NCBI GenBank assembly: GCA_016187365.1
Contig: JACPJX010000009.1
Location: 1 to 6,663 of the forward strand
DNA from: Candidatus Aenigmatarchaeota archaeon
Lineage (GTDB): Archaea > Aenigmatarchaeota > Aenigmatarchaeia > GW2011-AR5
Direction of reading: 5' to 3'
DNA: 6,663 nt
Each line of letters starts with the position of its first letter. Positions within the stretch are counted from its first letter, which is position 1. The notes below the pieces were generated by a model that was not told where the DNA came from, made no database searches, and saw nothing but the letters and a program-made list of their open reading frames with translations. Made by a program: the position numbers and the translations under genes. Of the stretch, positions 4,805 through 6,663 are shown one piece after another.

Positions 4805-5919
4805 TCAGATTCAGTGTCGCCGCTATCATAAACTTCAGCGATTTCATCGATAAAGTCTGGCTTAACGTAGCCGACAAATTGCGAAACCTGTTTAATCCGT
4901 TCATCGAGAGCTGAGAATGGCAGGAACTTACACATCTCTCGCAATGGCGGTTCAAGACGCGAAAAGGTTGGTCGGCCTATTTCGCTCATCACCTTATCAC
5001 GGCGGTCATCGGGTGCCACGATGTACAGTGGGATATCGAGATTAGGCTGCATAGCGATCAGGTCTGACATGCGGAGAAGACCGGAATAGATCGACGTCGT
5101 GCTCTCGATTTCGAAGGCAGCCACGATCGCCTTTCCACGTAACCACAGGACGTCTATGAGTTCGATTGTCTTCGTGGTTGCCGGATCAAAGTGTATCGGC
5201 AGCTCATTGAGAAGCTGGGGGAGATCGGTGATTTTAACTCCATCTACTTTCCGACCGCGATCATTCCTGGCCACCCAAACTTCTAGGCCGAGGTCACAGC
5301 CGAGCTTTGTAAGTGCCATCTGCATCCTGTCGTGCTGAGAGCTTTCGCTTGTTGGACTCTGCGTTGCTTTCGGGGTGTGAATCGAAATTTCTGGCTCCGC
5401 CTCAGGAATGGTGACAGCACCAATCTTAGCCCGAAGAATGTTCGGACGATAATTCAACTTTCTTTCGTCAAATGGGCGGACGGTTGGGCTTGCCTGCGCC
5501 TGAAGCAGCGCCTTGAAAATAACCTCGCCATCCTCATTTTTCCATTTAGCCGGTGATCCTCGGAAGTGCCCACTCCATGCACCGGGGCTCTTGAGATTTT
5601 GAAAAATAGATAGGTGCTCTTTGAGAGACAGAACCGGTATCGCTGTCTCGGGCTTCAAAGCCACGAGTGGTTTTACTTTTACGCGACATGGAAATTCGGC
5701 ATCTGACCATATTTTCTTCGTGTCGCGAAATGTTTCCGAGGTGACCTCAAGCGCTCCTACAAAGCGCGATATACCGGTCAGGTAACAAAGTAGACGGTCA
5801 CCAAGCTGGAATTTTTGAACCGTTTTCCAACGACCTTCACGGAAGCCGGATATCTCGGCGCCAGCGTCCAGGAATTCCTGCCAAGTTTTGCCTGTAAATA
5901 AGTCGAGCCAATAGGTCAT
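4792..5919 (-). CDS. EVE-domain, PD-(D/E)xK-type nuclease; probable modification-dependent restriction enzyme
   Basis: A 375-residue, two-domain protein. Residues 1-about 130 fit an EVE (PUA/YTH-like) domain that reads modified bases: MTYWLDLFTGKTWQEFLDAG, then GDRLLCYLTGISRFVGALEV and a SGHFRGSPAKW segment. A variable Pro/Ser/Thr-rich linker (about 165-195) follows. The C-terminal domain (about 195-360) has an N-terminal helix with a glutamate candidate (GLEVWVARND), then IELIDVLWLRGKAIVAAFEI, giving D256 and E270/E272 spaced as in the PD-(D/E)xK nuclease core, with ExE in place of ExK as in BamHI. SGLLRMSDLIAMQPNL and IPLYIVAPDDRRDKV follow. The most likely role is cutting DNA with modified bases (type IV-like). 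No methyltransferase is nearby. The start has no Shine-Dalgarno, but MTYWLDLF is the expected domain start. It is convergent with the controller-like gene, 25 bp apart. Confidence 0.85.
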   Translation of the reverse strand: MTYWLDLFTGKTWQEFLDAGAEISGFREGRWKTVQKFQLGDRLLCYLTGISRFVGALEVTSETFRDTKKIWSDAEFPCRVKVKPLVALKPETAIPVLSLKEHLSIFQNLKSPGAWSGHFRGSPAKWKNEDGEVIFKALLQAQASPTVRPFDERKLNYRPNILRAKIGAVTIPEAEPEISIHTPKATQSPTSESSQHDRMQMALTKLGCDLGLEVWVARNDRGRKVDGVKITDLPQLLNELPIHFDPATTKTIELIDVLWLRGKAIVAAFEIESTTSIYSGLLRMSDLIAMQPNLDIPLYIVAPDDRRDKVMSEIGRPTFSRLEPPLREMCKFLPFSALDERIKQVSQFVGYVKPDFIDEIAEVYDSGDTESDEAA

Positions 5920-5970
5920 CGCAAAACGTATCGGCGCTAAATCATTTCGAAATTAGACTTTTTTTGAGTA

Positions 5971-6012
5971 GGGAATCCCCGCTGCTAGACGGGATGCAGG
6001 ACAAAAATTCCC
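5971..6012. repeat. Two-tier hairpin in the nuclease upstream region
   Basis: Outer stem GGGAAT (5971-5976) with ATTCCC (6007-6012), inner stem CCCG (5978-5981) with CGGG (5990-5993). It lies about 50 bp upstream of the nuclease start, in the 5' region of the minus-strand message or its promoter. A perfect palindrome ATTTCGAAAT sits closer, at 5944-5953. Either might be a regulator site; nothing proves it. Confidence 0.35.
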
Positions 6013-6056
6013 CGTGGCCTGTGGGTCCAAAGATAGGGCGTTCAAAATTTGCTGTT

Positions 6057-6086
6057 TTGTTGAGGACTTATGATTAAACTTAAGAT
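6057..6086 (+). promoter_or_regulatory. Candidate promoter of the 83-residue protein gene
   Basis: TTGTTG (6057-6062) and TAAGAT (6081-6086) are 18 bp apart. Transcription would start at about the ATG at 6093, giving a leaderless message. Weak, by-eye call. Confidence 0.3.
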
Positions 6087-6092
6087 AAGGGT

Positions 6093-6344
6093 ATGACGAA
6101 GAAGGCAAGTAAAATTTCAAAAAAAATGCAAAACCAACAGGCGACCCAGCTTTCATCGGCTGAAATTGAACGAGTTTTTAATCTTCTTGGTTTGGGCACT
6201 TCCCAAGAGCGGGAACGATTGCTTTCACGGAGCGGACAAAGCGAGGCCGAAGACCGTTTTTTCTCAATTCGCCTCTACAATTCTACACAAGAGCTTGTTC
6301 CCGTGAGGAATCGCGATGCCAAACTGGAAGACGATACTGAATGA
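6093..6344 (+). CDS. Hypothetical protein, 83 residues
   Basis: I do not recognise this protein. It starts with a lysine-rich stretch (MTKKASKISKKMQ), then a polar, mostly helical region (SSAEIERVFNLLGLGTSQER, a candidate short amphipathic helix), a charged middle (SEAEDRFFSIRLYN) and an acidic end. There is no signal peptide or membrane segment. AAGGG lies too close to the ATG at 6093 to be a normal ribosome site, so it may be leaderless; an ATG at 6126 is an alternative start. Its last 29 bases overlap the start of the following protease-fragment gene in another frame, which suggests that the two were once a coupled pair. Confidence 0.6.
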   Translation: MTKKASKISKKMQNQQATQLSSAEIERVFNLLGLGTSQERERLLSRSGQSEAEDRFFSIRLYNSTQELVPVRNRDAKLEDDTE

Positions 6345-6651
6345 GCTGAACGCTGCTGGTAGCACGTTCGACGTCGTTCGCAGAAAATACATCCGCAAGC
6401 TTCATTCTCTCACCGGTCGAAATGTCATTGTGTATTATTCGGGCTGGCTTCAAAAGCCGGAAGCTTTCGCGCGTGTCTTTAGCGGATTTGAAGTGAATGA
6501 CGCGGACAAAGATGGATTTATGGCGGTAGCGCCAAAATTTCCGTGTCCGGCGGTTTACAGACCGAACGGAGCAAAGAGATATGTTGGACATGGGAATCAT
6601 CAAAGTGGAAATCAATTTTCCGGAGCTCAGAGAAACACTTGCAAACCTTGA
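6316..6651 (+). pseudogene. SDH-type ClpP-fold serine protease, N-terminal fragment
   Basis: The first 71 residues match the start of the SDH (serine dehydrogenase proteinase) family, membrane-associated ClpP/SppA-fold hydrolases: MPNWKTILNEL, then FDVVRRKYIRKLHSLTGRNV (19-38), YYSGWLQKP and NDADKDGFM. In the family this is followed by a LDLILHTPGGD segment and then the AMSAGT catalytic serine block, in a protein of about 280 residues. Here the match ends at about 6528 and the frame continues with unrelated sequence (PKFPCPAVYRPNG and onward) to a stop at 6651; neither of the other plus-strand frames restores the family sequence. The catalytic serine is therefore missing. A GAGG about 9 nt before the ATG supports the start. 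A deletion or recombination junction near 6525 is the simplest explanation. Confidence 0.7.
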
Positions 6652-6663
6652 GCAGGGACGAAA
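6581..6663 (+). CDS. Start of an unknown gene, cut by the right edge
   Basis: The frame from ATG 6581 reads MLDMGIIKVEINFPELRETL and continues helical (ANLEQGR) to the edge. The amphipathic pattern and the GGAG at 6568-6571 about 9 nt upstream suggest a real gene start; ATG 6590 is the alternative. It overlaps the meaningless tail of the protease fragment, which supports the view that the protease frame ends its real content before this point. Function cannot be told from 27 codons. Confidence 0.5.
   Translation, partial: MLDMGIIKVEINFPELRETLANLEQGR

Noticed and set aside
5099..5556. Plus-strand frames within the nuclease region
   Set aside because: They are antisense to the conserved nuclease and linker and show no features.
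5959..5965. T7 run as a plus-strand terminator
   Set aside because: No plus-strand gene ends nearby and no stable stem directly precedes it.

Overview
The window reads like an accessory island, partly decayed, in a soil- or sediment-type Gram-negative bacterium. GC content is moderate, Shine-Dalgarno-led and apparently leaderless genes are mixed, and the cytochrome resembles small multihaem proteins common in Acidobacteriota and relatives. That taxonomic guess is weak. No rRNA, tRNA, integrase, transposase or CRISPR array is visible.

Left end (1-987): the start of a small membrane protein (DUF3147/GlpM-like, minus strand, cut by the window edge) lies divergent to a secreted tetrahaem c-type cytochrome. 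The cytochrome frame breaks by -1 exactly at an A AAA AAG heptamer with a GGAGG 10 nt upstream, the layout of the dnaX frameshift site. It is either a homopolymer lesion or a programmed frameshift. A gene-poor stretch of about 250 bases follows.

Toxin-antitoxin block (988-1974): a DarT-type DNA ADP-ribosyltransferase truncated to 129 residues, without the C-terminal part that carries the catalytic glutamate, precedes a DarG macrodomain protein of 177 residues that keeps its catalytic motifs but lacks the usual C-terminal DarT-binding domain. The two lie in the same frame, separated by a single stop codon.

Middle (1975-4418): an unrecognised secreted protein of 313 residues with a probable terminator; GCTACA repeats in the next intergenic region; then an excisionase-like helix-turn-helix gene overlapping by ATGA a 68-residue basic protein that carries a perfect 8-bp inverted repeat just inside its start. 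A four-helix membrane protein on the minus strand overlaps its 3' end convergently.

Restriction block (4498-5919): a palindromic site GACTATAGTC with a repeated GTAGACT closely resembles the C-box operators of type II restriction-modification controller proteins. It precedes an apparently leaderless 72-residue controller-like XRE protein. Convergent with it is a 375-residue protein with an N-terminal EVE-like (modified-base reader) domain and a C-terminal PD-(D/E)xK-type nuclease domain. No DNA methyltransferase is in the window. The combination suggests a modification-dependent (type IV-like) nuclease next to a controller and C-box, and is the most interesting signal here.

Right end (5920-6663): a hairpin-rich leader, an unknown 83-residue protein, a truncated N-terminal piece of an SDH/ClpP-fold serine protease whose coding similarity stops at about 6528, and the start of another unknown gene running off the edge.
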